DNA of 64,000 nt from a bacterium (lineage in GTDB: Bacteria > CLD3 > SB21). The position numbers were made by a program, and so were the translations under genes. The stretch is from NCBI GenBank assembly GCA_019695335.1, contig JAIBAF010000006.1, positions 22,833-86,832 of the forward strand. The letters run 5' to 3'. Below, piece after piece: positions 35,650 through 46,300 of the stretch. The notes below the pieces were generated by a model that ran no database searches, was not told the origin of the DNA, and saw nothing but the letters and a program-made list of their open reading frames with translations. Within the stretch, counting starts at the first letter, position 1; each line of letters opens with the position of its first letter.

Positions 35650-37509
35650 TCAATCTTTTTTCTTACGTTCTTCTCTGCGTCGATCCGCTTCTTTCAGAGT
35701 TTTTTTGCGGAGACGCATCGTCAGCGGCGTAATTTCGACTAATTCGTCATCGTTAATGAATTCGATATAATCTTCGAGGCTCATCGGACGAACAGGTTCG
35801 AGACGGACCGCTTCATCCGAACCGGATGCACGCATGTTAGTCAACTTCTTGCCTTTGCCGACATTGACGACGAGATCGTTTTCACGCGAGTGTTTGCCGA
35901 CGATCATACCTTCATATACTTTCGTTTGCGGGTTTACGATCAATTCGCCGCGGTCTTGTAATCCAAATAGCGCATACGCGACGGTTTCGGTGTTTTCCAT
36001 CGAGATCAAAACGCCGTTGGTGCGGCCGGCGATGTCTCCGCGATACGGTTCGTAACTGTGGAAAACGTGATTCATCACGCCTGTGCCGCGCGTGTCGGTA
36101 AGGAATTCACCACGGTATCCAATCAATCCTCGCGCCGGAATTAAAAATTCAATTTTAACCTGTTTATTGTCGAGGTGAATCAGGTTTTTCATTTCCGCTT
36201 TGCGTTTGCCGAGTTTTTCGATCACGACGCCCATATAATCTTCGGGTACATCGATCGTCAGATATTCCATCGGCTCGTTCCACTCGCCGTCAACTTTTTT
36301 CATAATCACTTCCGGGCGGGAAACCTGAAATTCAAACCCTTCACGGCGCATGTTTTCGATCAAAATGCACAAATGTAATTCACCGCGTCCTGAAACTTTG
36401 AACGTGTCCATGCTATCGGTATCTTCCACACGCAAAGCAAGGTTCGAAAGCAATTCTTTATACAACCGTTCACGCAAGTGACGTGACGTGACAAATTTTC
36501 CATCCTGACCGGCAAAAGGAGAGTTGTTAACCATGAAGAACATCGAGATTGTCGGTTCGTCGACGTGAATCGGTTCGAGCGCTTCCGGATTTTGCGGATC
36601 GGCGATGGTTTCGCCGATTTCAATCTCTTCCAAACCCGCGAGCGCTATAATTTCACCGGCATAGGCTGTTTCGATTTCCGTACGTTTTAGTCCTTCGAAC
36701 GCATAGAGTTTAACGACTTTACCGGTATATTGTGTATTGTCTTTCTTAATGACAGTAACGTTTTGACCGGTTTTGACTTGGCCGCGCTGAATACGGCCTA
36801 TGGAAATACGACCAAGGTAATCGGAGTAATCGATATTCGCGACAAGCATTTGAAATGCCGCTTCTTTATCGCCGGGCGGCAGTGGTACTCGTGACACGAT
36901 CGTATCAAAAAGAGGTTCCATGTCTTGGTTTGGCTTGTCCATTTCGTATTGGGCAAAACCCATTTTTGCCGATGCATAAATCGTAGGGAAATCCAACTGA
37001 TCGTCGTTGGCGTTGAGTTCGAGGAATAAATTGAATACTTCGTCCAAAACTTCGTGCGGACGCGCTCCAGGACGGTCGATTTTATTAATCACCACAATGG
37101 GTTTGCAGTTTGCAGCGAGCGCTTTTTTCAAAACGAATTTTGTCTGGGGCATTGGTCCGTCAAAAGCGTCGACCAGCAATAACACGCCATCGACCATCGT
37201 AAGGATGCGTTCTACTTCGCCGCCGAAGTCGGCGTGGCCGGGTGTATCGACGATATTGATCTTTGTTCCCTTATAACGGATGGACGTATTCTTGGCGAGG
37301 ATCGTAATGCCGCGTTCGCGCTCAAGGTCGTTGGAATCCATCACGCGTTCAGCCACTTGCTGATTGGAACGGAAAGTACCGCTCTGACGGAGCAATTGAT
37401 CTACAAGCGTGGTTTTGCCGTGATCGACGTGTGCGATGATTGCAATGTTACGAATATCGTCGCGAAGAATAGCCGGTTTTTCATTTTTCACTGGGACATC
37501 CTCAACCAT
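35650..37509 (-). CDS. typA: Translational GTPase TypA/BipA
   Basis: The 619-residue protein has G1 AHVDHGKTTL, the switch II sequence DTPGHADFGGEVER, G4 NKIDR, and the BipA-specific C-terminal domain (MKNLIHLDNKQVKIEFLIPA region, then GVMNHVFHSYEPYRG). TypA acts in 50S assembly and stress adaptation. It is the first gene of the translation block, 78 nt before ffh. Confidence 0.97.
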   Translation of the reverse strand: MVEDVPVKNEKPAILRDDIRNIAIIAHVDHGKTTLVDQLLRQSGTFRSNQQVAERVMDSNDLERERGITILAKNTSIRYKGTKINIVDTPGHADFGGEVERILTMVDGVLLLVDAFDGPMPQTKFVLKKALAANCKPIVVINKIDRPGARPHEVLDEVFNLFLELNANDDQLDFPTIYASAKMGFAQYEMDKPNQDMEPLFDTIVSRVPLPPGDKEAAFQMLVANIDYSDYLGRISIGRIQRGQVKTGQNVTVIKKDNTQYTGKVVKLYAFEGLKRTEIETAYAGEIIALAGLEEIEIGETIADPQNPEALEPIHVDEPTISMFFMVNNSPFAGQDGKFVTSRHLRERLYKELLSNLALRVEDTDSMDTFKVSGRGELHLCILIENMRREGFEFQVSRPEVIMKKVDGEWNEPMEYLTIDVPEDYMGVVIEKLGKRKAEMKNLIHLDNKQVKIEFLIPARGLIGYRGEFLTDTRGTGVMNHVFHSYEPYRGDIAGRTNGVLISMENTETVAYALFGLQDRGELIVNPQTKVYEGMIVGKHSRENDLVVNVGKGKKLTNMRASGSDEAVRLEPVRPMSLEDYIEFINDDELVEITPLTMRLRKKTLKEADRRREERKKKD

Positions 37510-37756
37510 AAAACTCCTAAAAAACTAACAAAATCAAAAAATTAGCTTATTTTTCAAAAGAGGGCGAAATATATACCAACAGGTATAGAAAAACAAGGTT
37601 TTTTATGATTTTTTTGAATTTGGAAGAATGAGGTGAAAGGAAGAATTGAGGATCAAAGCTGAAAATTAGTGGAGATTGGAAAATAAATTCAAGCAGGCGT
37701 TTTTATTGTTCCATTTAGGATGTTGTAAATGGTGTTTGAATCGCGAAAATTTGCAA

Positions 37757-38428
37757 CTACTTACGCTTTCCTACTACTGATTCGATCGACACGCTGATGC
37801 TGGTTTCTCCTACAAATTGCTGGGGGCCGGAGTGGCGATAGGCTTTTACGCGGAGAATTTGGGAGCCGCTGAGCGACGCAATATTCCACACGAAATTGGC
37901 GGAGCTTCCTAAAGCTCTATCAAGTACGACGTTGCCGACAGCAAAAGTCATACTGTCGATATCGGTTGGCGTAGCTTGCGCAGCGACTGTAACCGCGCCA
38001 AGTCCTGCCGAAATAAACGCACCATTCATGGGGTTGGTAATGATAACGACAGGTGTATTCTGTGCAATGACTTCGACGGTATCGGTGCGCGACGTACTGC
38101 GTCCGGATTCATTAGTTACGGTAACGCGGATAGGATAATTGCCGGCGACAGCAGGCGCTTTCCATAAGATCGTTTCGCCGGTCGTACTGCCGATGAATGT
38201 TCCTTGGCTAAAATTATTCCATACGTAACTGATGTCTTCGTCATTAAGATCACGCGCTTCGACGGTGATCGACGTCGTATCGTTGACGAGGATAGCCGGC
38301 GGATCAATCGTGATACGATCAATGACCGGTTTTTCGCTGTCTTTGCCAAGGTTGCCGAGCTTATCGCAGCCCAAAAATCCGACACAACTGATGATCCATA
38401 ATATTTTTTTCAACATAGCCGTTTTCAT
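37757..38428 (-). CDS. Lipoprotein with Ig/PKD-like domains
   Basis: The protein has 223 residues. The signal ends at VGFLGC (Cys21). A first beta-sandwich at about 34-120 resembles PKD/Ig-like modules (ITVEARDLNDEDISYVW; GNYPIRVTVTNESGRST), and a second Ig-like domain follows (PMNGAFISAGLGAVTVAAQA). It is likely exposed at the envelope surface. Its ATG overlaps the stop of the Omp28-like gene (ATGA), so it is the last member of a three-gene operon with the CsgG-like protein. Confidence 0.7.
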   Translation of the reverse strand: MKTAMLKKILWIISCVGFLGCDKLGNLGKDSEKPVIDRITIDPPAILVNDTTSITVEARDLNDEDISYVWNNFSQGTFIGSTTGETILWKAPAVAGNYPIRVTVTNESGRSTSRTDTVEVIAQNTPVVIITNPMNGAFISAGLGAVTVAAQATPTDIDSMTFAVGNVVLDRALGSSANFVWNIASLSGSQILRVKAYRHSGPQQFVGETSISVSIESVVGKRK

Positions 38429-39192
38429 TGTTTAGCCGCTTGTAAAATTTGTTTGGAAACATTGTCTTTCACGATCATGGCAACGCCAACATCTGACGGG
38501 GTGTACTTTGCGCCAAGTGTGACCGTTTGTGGATTTAATTCGAAAACTTCTTTCGCACCTATGTTCGTAATGGTTATGGGCAAAAGGACATCGCGTACTG
38601 TGAAATTTTTCAGATCGCCATTATTTTGATAAACGATAAATTCGACGGATAAATTGCTGATACTTGTTTCTCCAAATCGAGCGATGCGTGAATTAATAGT
38701 GAGGGTGTTACCAGAAACGGATTTTTCAAGTTCGCAATACAGCCTGTTTTTCCGGATCGTCATGGTATCAAGATAGGCTTCGTAGCGGGCTTTGGCCGCC
38801 GTTTTAGAGGACGCGCCTTGTGCTGAATTTTGTTTACCGTTAAAAAACACATGCGGGAAACCTCGCGGAGTGTTGTCGCGATATTGATTGTACCGAACTG
38901 TATCCTCAGGGAGATAGTATTCATCGGTATTTGCCGACAGGTATGGCGGCATGTGATATTCGAGAATGATCATTTTCTCGCCATATTTTGAAACCAATTC
39001 GTATAAAGCATCCTGAGAATTTTTTACTGGATCAGGAACGGTTCCTGCGTCAGTATAATGCATGATAAAATTTTCGACGACGACGATCTGATCGGCTTCC
39101 GCGTCGGGATTTTCAGGATCGAGCGGATTAACGTGATTGAGATCTGCACACGCAACACTAAGCGATGTCAATAACAGTACAAAACGTTTCAT
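38425..39192 (-). CDS. Omp28-like thioredoxin-fold lipoprotein
   Basis: The protein has 255 residues starting at ATG 39192, with GAGGA five bases upstream (the longer frame would need TTG). Lipobox LSVAC, Cys15. The region YRDNTPRGFPHVFFNGKQ resembles the cis-Pro strand of thioredoxin-fold proteins and the Omp28 family of Bacteroidota. No CxxC is present, so redox activity is unlikely. A C-terminal beta domain follows. The function is unknown; operon context with a CsgG-like protein suggests envelope work. Confidence 0.65.
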   Translation of the reverse strand: MKRFVLLLTSLSVACADLNHVNPLDPENPDAEADQIVVVENFIMHYTDAGTVPDPVKNSQDALYELVSKYGEKMIILEYHMPPYLSANTDEYYLPEDTVRYNQYRDNTPRGFPHVFFNGKQNSAQGASSKTAAKARYEAYLDTMTIRKNRLYCELEKSVSGNTLTINSRIARFGETSISNLSVEFIVYQNNGDLKNFTVRDVLLPITITNIGAKEVFELNPQTVTLGAKYTPSDVGVAMIVKDNVSKQILQAAKQ

Positions 39193-39200
39193 AGAATTCC

Positions 39201-40052
39201 TCAAAATTTGATCGACAAGTCGATGCCTGCCGATCGGCCAGGTGTAATCACAGGTTGCAGAGCAAATGTGGTTTTGCCCGCAATGGATTCCATTGCAAGT
39301 AATTCAAGATCGGATGATTTATTTTTGATAAGGGCGTAGATATATGCTCCGAGGGAGACCGCCGTAGCGCCGGCCAGAAATCCACCGGTTTTATTCCATT
39401 TATTTGCTTTATCGTAATTATCTTGAATTCCTTTGAGGGTTTGTCCCGATGCTTTGTAATCGTCTTTGAATTTTGATGACTGTTTGTACGCCAAGCCTGT
39501 TCCTGCAGCGAGCATAACCGTTGATAAAAACAGTGGCATCGTTGGCGCGCCGCGCAATGAGATGCTTTGAATTTTGCTACCTTCGCCGGTGAGTTCGAAT
39601 GCGATATTTTGTGCGAGCAAGCGGGCACCGATAGAAACATGATTTTTGGAAGGAACGATGGCTTTTTCACCGATCACGCGGCCGCTGCTGATTTGCGTCA
39701 CGGCAACGTCGATTCGTAATTTTCCTTCCGATTCGCTGATGTCACCGGTTATAAGATAGTCGGCGCCGAGTAAATTACCAACCTTGGCTTGTTTGTCTTT
39801 ATCTTCGGCCAGATCAGTTAACACAAAATCCTGTTCACGCATGACATCGTCGATACGGCGGCGTTCAACGATCACGAGCGATCGTTTCTGTGAAAGCTCT
39901 GTCTGAAGCTGGGTAGGGAAGGAACGCACCACGTCATCGAGATAAAATTTTTTTGATGTGCTGTTAAAATCGAGAACGGCAACCACAGGATTGGAATTCT
40001 GAGACCACGTAAGAGCGGTTCCGGTGAGCAAGAGGAAGAACAATGATTTCAT
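39201..40052 (-). CDS. CsgG-family envelope protein
   Basis: The 283-residue protein has a signal peptide ending near WSQ, then the CsgG/DUF-type fold: VVAVLDFNS start, LVIVERRRIDDVMREQDF, and LLGADYLITGDISE. These elements are shared with CsgG and FlgT-like assembly proteins that form periplasm-facing rings or pores. It lacks the CsgG lipobox cysteine. Two hydrophobic stretches follow near 170-240, and the C-terminus ends in a beta-strand with terminal Phe, as in outer-membrane-associated proteins. First gene of its operon. Confidence 0.75.
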   Translation of the reverse strand: MKSLFFLLLTGTALTWSQNSNPVVAVLDFNSTSKKFYLDDVVRSFPTQLQTELSQKRSLVIVERRRIDDVMREQDFVLTDLAEDKDKQAKVGNLLGADYLITGDISESEGKLRIDVAVTQISSGRVIGEKAIVPSKNHVSIGARLLAQNIAFELTGEGSKIQSISLRGAPTMPLFLSTVMLAAGTGLAYKQSSKFKDDYKASGQTLKGIQDNYDKANKWNKTGGFLAGATAVSLGAYIYALIKNKSSDLELLAMESIAGKTTFALQPVITPGRSAGIDLSIKF

Positions 40053-40230
40053 CGGATTACAAGTTAGGAGTTTAAAAAAAACAGCTGACTTTTTATAACG
40101 TCATCATACATAAAGTAAATTAAAAAAATTACAGCTAAAAAGCACCTTATAATTAACCAAATCTTAAAAACCACCAATATAGGTATTTATTTGACCATAA
40201 TTTTACTTTTCCAACCATAAAAACCGCCCG

Positions 40231-40257
40231 AAAGGATGGCTACCTCCCACCCTTTTT
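40231..40257 (+). other. Terminator-like hairpin in leader of giant gene
   Basis: AAAGGATGG (40231-40239) pairs with CCACCCTTT (40247-40255), one mismatch and a 7-nt loop, ending in T5 (40253-40257) on the plus strand. It lies about 130 nt upstream of the giant gene and could be an attenuator if transcription starts further up. The rest of the 336-bp spacer is AT-rich; the only other structure seen is the repeat array at 40287-40380. Confidence 0.4.
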
Positions 40258-40286
40258 CAGGTGTATATTTTGTAAAACTCCTTACT

Positions 40287-40380
40287 GAACAAATCTTATT
40301 TCTGACAAATCTTTTTCCGAACAAACCTTTTTCTCAACAAATCTTTTTCTAAACAAGTTAATCTTTTACTAAACAAAAAG
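40287..40380 (+). repeat. Degenerate 16-bp tandem repeats in leader
   Basis: Six imperfect copies of a unit close to RAACAAATCTTTTTCT begin at 40287, 40304, 40319, 40335, 40351 and 40371 (spacing 15-20 bp). The array ends at the Shine-Dalgarno AAGGTG of the giant gene. It has almost no G and would stay unpaired in RNA. It may have arisen by slippage and could act as an A/U-rich translation enhancer or protein-binding array. Confidence 0.7.
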
Positions 40381-40388
40381 GTGCTCAC

Positions 40389-43300
40389 ATGAAAAGAGTG
40401 TATTGTCTACTCATTTTTACATTGTCTTTCTGCTTTCCTGTGCAGGCTCAGGACGTTTATACATCCATTGCTAACGGCAATTGGAATGGAGGCGCCGCGG
40501 TATGGAGCGTGGTACGTGACGGCAATAATACGAACGACAATGGGGCTTCGCCCGGAATCGGAGGAACGAAGACCAATGACATCGTTATCATCAATGGCGG
40601 CCGAACGGTTACTTTCAATGCTTCTGTTACTGTCGACAGTATTTCAATCGGCCAAGGCGGTACGAGCGGGACGCTGACTTTTGACGGTACTTCCCGCAAT
40701 CTGACGGTTAATGTCGGGCTTGGTATTCAGTCAACCGGCGCCATAGGGACGACTGATTTAATCAATCACAATCTCTATATCAAAGGTCGCATGTATAATG
40801 CCGGCACGGCCGATTTTAACAGGAATACTTCGTCTTCCGTACGATTACATTTTTCCGGCAGCGGAAAAATGGCGATTACCGGCGAAGGCACGTGGGATCT
40901 GGGTGAATTGATTTTTGAGTCGGCTGTTTCAGATTCGATCCTTCTTCGTTCGACCACTTTTTCGAATGACGTCGGCGTGGCTAAATCCAGTCCGGTTTAT
41001 CCGCTCATCACTTACACCGGCGGCATTATCAGCCATGAAAGTGCAGGCAGTTTTATCGATAATAGCACTACAGGCACGCTCAGTTTGCCGGTCGCGGTGA
41101 CGCTCAATATCGTCAGGGGTACTTTTCAGATTTTTAACACAGATGCTAACAATACTCTCAACGTCAACGGCGCCGTCAAAGTCAACGGCGGAAATTTTGC
41201 TGTGGGCGGTACGGGCACAGTGAATGACGGCTGGTCTCAGAGAATGGTCATTACGGCAGGAGGGAGTTTTACGATGAACGGCAGTTCATCGACGGCCTCG
41301 GTGCTTGAAAGACTGCAAATTGACAATGGCGGAACTTTTACCATCAACGACGGGGTTTTCGAATTAGCGCCTACTTTGATCAATGCTAATACAGGCATTT
41401 CACACCTAGCTAATAGTGGTGCGATCACCGTGAATGGAGGTGAATTCAATATCATGAGCAACGCTACAATCCTTAACGGAGTTACAGGGAACATAGTCTT
41501 GTTGGGATCGGGGGGGTCATCATACTGCCGTGTCAACGGAGGCAATGTCAATGTTGTTAGAAATATTCCGGCGATCTCCGCGTCGGTCGCTCCAACGGTG
41601 ATTGCTGCCACCGCCTTGGTTATTGACGGCGGTAATCTGAACATAGCGCCCAACCTGACGTCTAAGAGTGGATCGACTCCACTTTTTTTGGCGAACCGGG
41701 TCGATATCAAAAACGGATTGATTCGAATTGCCTACAATCCGGGATTTACTTCCTATCCCTTCAATGCGCCGCTTTTTGAGTCGTCGAATTTACAGGTTGG
41801 AGATGGCGCCGGCGCCAGCGAGACGGCTTCACTGATCGTAGCCCCCAATCTTGCAAAAGTTTTACCAACGCCCACCAGCATCGATATCGTGCGCATCTCT
41901 AATCTCATGCACGTCGAGTCGGACGGATTGGTACGTATCGGCGGAGGCAATACGGGTAATTTATCCCTGAACACTTCGGGAGATTCGTTGATCATCAATG
42001 GCGGCAGTTGTTATATCCATGCGAATCTTTCAATGCCGCAAGGTACCAGCAATGATGTCTTTATTGAAGTCAGGAGTGGCAAATTGGATATAGGTACGGC
42101 GCAGAGCAACGGTACCAATACGATACTTTTCGATTTGGATCGGACCGGAGGAATTTGCCAATTGCTCATCAGCGGCGGCGAAGTCAATGTGGGCGACGGC
42201 AGCAGCGTACTGGCTCTGGCCGGAGGAAGTAACAATAATCCAACCGGCTTCAGTTTTTACAACGAAATTAACATTTCCGGCGGCCAATTGAATCTGAACG
42301 GAAGCTTTTATCTCGGCGGACGCAGTCCTGCTGCAGCAGGAGATTATAGCCAACGCCTCATCATGACCGGCGGCGAATTCAATATCAATCCGCAAGGGTT
42401 TCAGAATACATCCGGTACGACAGTTGTGTGCAATCTGCGGCGCGGAGCCGTCAGTCTGAGCGGGACCAGTAAATTAGTCATAGTCAATCCGAACGTTAAC
42501 AGCGGCGGCGACGGTACATCCACCGGCCTTGCGTTATATATCTCTAACATCTCTTTCATTGGCCAGATCACATCAAGTGACTTGTTGAGCGGCCCCGGCG
42601 ACGGCGCCGCTTTTGTAAGCAGCTTTGCCGGGGGGCATATCGCTTTTGGAAATGGGATTGCCGCTAATAGCGGTTCGCAGGACGGATTCGACGCCGTGAT
42701 GAGCAGTAGTTATACGTATGGGACGATGACCGTTAATAATCCTGCCGGCAATAACCGTCATGTGACGTTGGTAGGCCAGTTAGATAATCAGACTATTACA
42801 ATTAATAATCTGAATGTCATAGCGGGCGCCTTGCAAGCCGGATATAAAAATACCACTTCTCCGTACAGTGTGAACAGATTGAACACTTACGTGACCGGAT
42901 CCAATCTGACTTTAGGATCGGGGAGCGAATTCAAAATTGCCAGCGATGTCACGAGTCCGTCCGATCCTTTTCCAGTCTATTCGACCTACTCAATCGACAT
43001 CAACAGTACGATCAATTATGTGTCACCCATACCTTCGGGTGTACAGATAGTCAACGGGAGAGGACAAGCGTTCGGTCATCTCACGATCGGCGGATCCGGC
43101 TCTCGTCAAATTACTTCAGCTAATATCGTACGCGGAGTTTTCCAAATGGATGGCGGTTCGGTCGATATCGGCGCGAATCTTACATTGGCCAACAATGCGA
43201 CCTTCCGCCGTAATGGCACCGATACCGAAGGCATTATCAGTGCAGGAACGATACAACAAGGCGCCGGAAATATCTACACCGTGGAATATACAGGCGTATC

Positions 43301-46300
43301 CAAAACCATACAGCCTAATGATTTCAGCGGTTCACAGAAAAAATCACTTAAGGTAGACGTCAATTCCAATCAAACGTTAACATTGGAAGCAGCTCATGCC
43401 GTTGATGATCTGACGTTATCTTCCGGAACTTTTTCGGATAACGGCAATGTATTGACTGTCAACAAAGGCATCAGCGGTAGTGGGGCGCATACGGGAAGCG
43501 GGAAAATTTTATTGAGCGGAGGGGCTTCGTTCCATCCGATTACCGGAACGGCTCAAATTCAAAATATAGAGTTGAACGACGCGTTCGGGTCTGTCTTGAC
43601 CTCAGGCGCTTCTCTAACGATCAATGGCACTCTGACATTGACATCCGGACTATTCGACATCGGCGTGGAAAAACTGACGATAGGTTTGTCCGGAACGGCC
43701 GCTGGTTCTTTTAATAATACCAGAATGATTAAAATGAGCGGCGTCGCTTCCGCCCAAGGATTGACCAAATACAGCCAGGCCGGCGTGACGTATACGCTAC
43801 CGGTCGGCGTCGGTTCAAAATACACGCCGGTTACGGTTTTTCTTGAAAATGCCGTCGGCAACGGGCCGATTACTGTCCGGGCTGTCAATAACAAACATCC
43901 TTACACGCAGGATGCCGCCAACAGGGAACTGAATTTTTTCTGGCGGTTGAGCAGCAGCGGCATTACTGCTACTAAGGTGGACTATACTTTTACTTATAAT
44001 GCGGGCGATGTTACCGGAACGGAGGGAAGTTATGTTGCGGCATTGTATCAATCCGATACGGGCAATTGGATACCGGCTTTCACCGGGAGTTCGATCAATA
44101 CCGGTACGCACCAGATTATTGTGAATGACGCTCCTTACTTAGAAGGCGATTTCACGGCCGGTGAAGCGAGCGAGTTTGGTACGATTACGACGTACTACAG
44201 CCTTGGCGGAAATTGGAATACGCCGGCTTCGTGGAGTACGATCGGTTTTGGCGGTGCAGCCGCCGGCAGCGCTCCTTTGGGCGGTTCCCGTGTGCTCATC
44301 GGGGATAATAGAACCATCACTGTGTCGGCGGAACTGACGGCATCGGTTCCGTCCGTTGAGTTAGCAGGCGGTTCGACGTTGCAATTGCAAACGGTGCCAG
44401 CGGTGACATCGTTTGGCGAAGCATCGGGACAAGGCACAGTCATAATCGAAAACAGCAATTTTCCACTCGGTGACTTTACCGAATTTCTCGGATCGGCCGG
44501 CGGAACGATTGAATACAGCGGAGCCGGCAGTTATACGATTCCAGCGTCTACCGTCGTCTATCGTCACATGAAAATCAGCGGCGGCGGAATTAAAACGCTG
44601 CCCAATGCCAATCTAGCGATCGCGGGTAATTTTTCGATAGCCGGCGGAACGCTGGTACAACTGAGCAGCGGCGCCAACGGAAATCTCACGATTAAAGGTA
44701 GTCTCAAACTTACCGGCGCATCGTCGACCTTGCGGTATATGAATGGTACCGCGCGCTCGGTTACCGTCGACAGCAACGTCGTTCTCAATGCCGGAACGGT
44801 ATTTGACGTCGGCAATAGCGCAACCGTGAGCAATACGTTGGCCATTGGAAGCAATAGTTCCAATGCCGCCGGGACGGGTAATCTGACCAACACCAATGGA
44901 ACGTTTAAAATGCTCAATGGTACCGGCATCGTCGACGTTACTTTCGCCGGGTCGCAAAATTCGTCGATTACCGTACCGGCGGGCGGCTCCAGTACGACGA
45001 TTTTCAATCGCTTGACAGTTAATAAAGGCGTCAGCTATAATTCCGTGCTGGACGTTGTGTGCAGTAACACTTCTGTGGATGCATTTAAAATCAGCGGGCC
45101 GACGAATGTCATCAATAAAGCGCTGAGCATTCGAAACGGTACTTTTAAATTATCCGCCGCCAACACCAATGGAACGGTTGACGGAGTCAGCTATGCGATC
45201 GATCTCAGTACGTTGAACGGTAATTTCAGCATTCCGGCGACCGGCGGCCTTTCCGTGGCGGCGGCTGCGATCGTACTTTCCGGGCCGGATGACATCGATC
45301 TTCGGGGATTATTGGAAGTTTCAGGAACGGGAAAAATATACGTCGGCACACAGCCCGATGGTGATGTTCAAAACAGTATTATCTACAGCGGAAGCCAGGC
45401 AAAAATTTTCGCGAGCGGCGCCGGTTTACTGCAGGTCGGTTCCGGCATCACTGCTGCTGCTGGAACAGTCGCTTTAAATTACACTCAATCCGGCGGTACG
45501 GTGACCGTCGGCCGCTATTCGTCCGAAGCCGGCGGTATATTCGAAATTTCATCGCACGCCAACAGTGCGTTTATTATGACGGCTGGAAACCTGAATATCG
45601 TGCGAGGAGGGGGAGGAATTTTGATAAGAAATGTCACCAGTGCCATCACCCCGGGCGGCACGATTCAAATCGGTAATGCCGATACGCCGGTGAACGAAAC
45701 ATTTGGCTATACTATCAGCAACACCATTAATTTGCCTAATATTATCATCGGAGGCGGCTCGTATAACGGTACGGTGGGAGTAATTTCCGGTACCGGTCCG
45801 AACTTTGGATGGATCATTAGAGGTAATTTTACACTTAATCGCGGGACTTTCAGGACGTACAGCACAGCACCAAACTCTGACCCGGTTCCATTATCAATTG
45901 CCGGCAATCTTGCGATTCAAAACGGTACGCTGGCTTTGGGTCAACCTGCGACGATGACAATAGGTGGAAACTTCACTCAAACCGGCGGGACATTTACTCC
46001 CAATGCATCGTCTGTACGTTTCAATGGCAATACGACCCCGCAGGTGATCGATGTCGGCGGCTCGCTCTCGCTGAACAGCATTGACATCAGTAATACGGCT
46101 CCCGGCGGCGTGGTACGCTTAGCGGCCGGCACGGATCTGCTGGTATCCGGCAGTTGGGCGACAACATCTGGAAATTTGGATGCGGGGACCAATAATCCTA
46201 AAGTTACTTTTATCGGGACGTCGACGTCATTCGTCAACGGTGCCACTTCATTTTACGATCTGGAGATCAAAAAAAATTCCGGCGTTAATGTCAATCTCAG

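Noticed and set aside
40200..40260. c-di-GMP riboswitch suggested by CGAAAGGATGGCTACC
   Set aside because: The conserved GEMM core (CGCAAAGC and tetraloop receptor) is absent; a simple hairpin explains the sequence.
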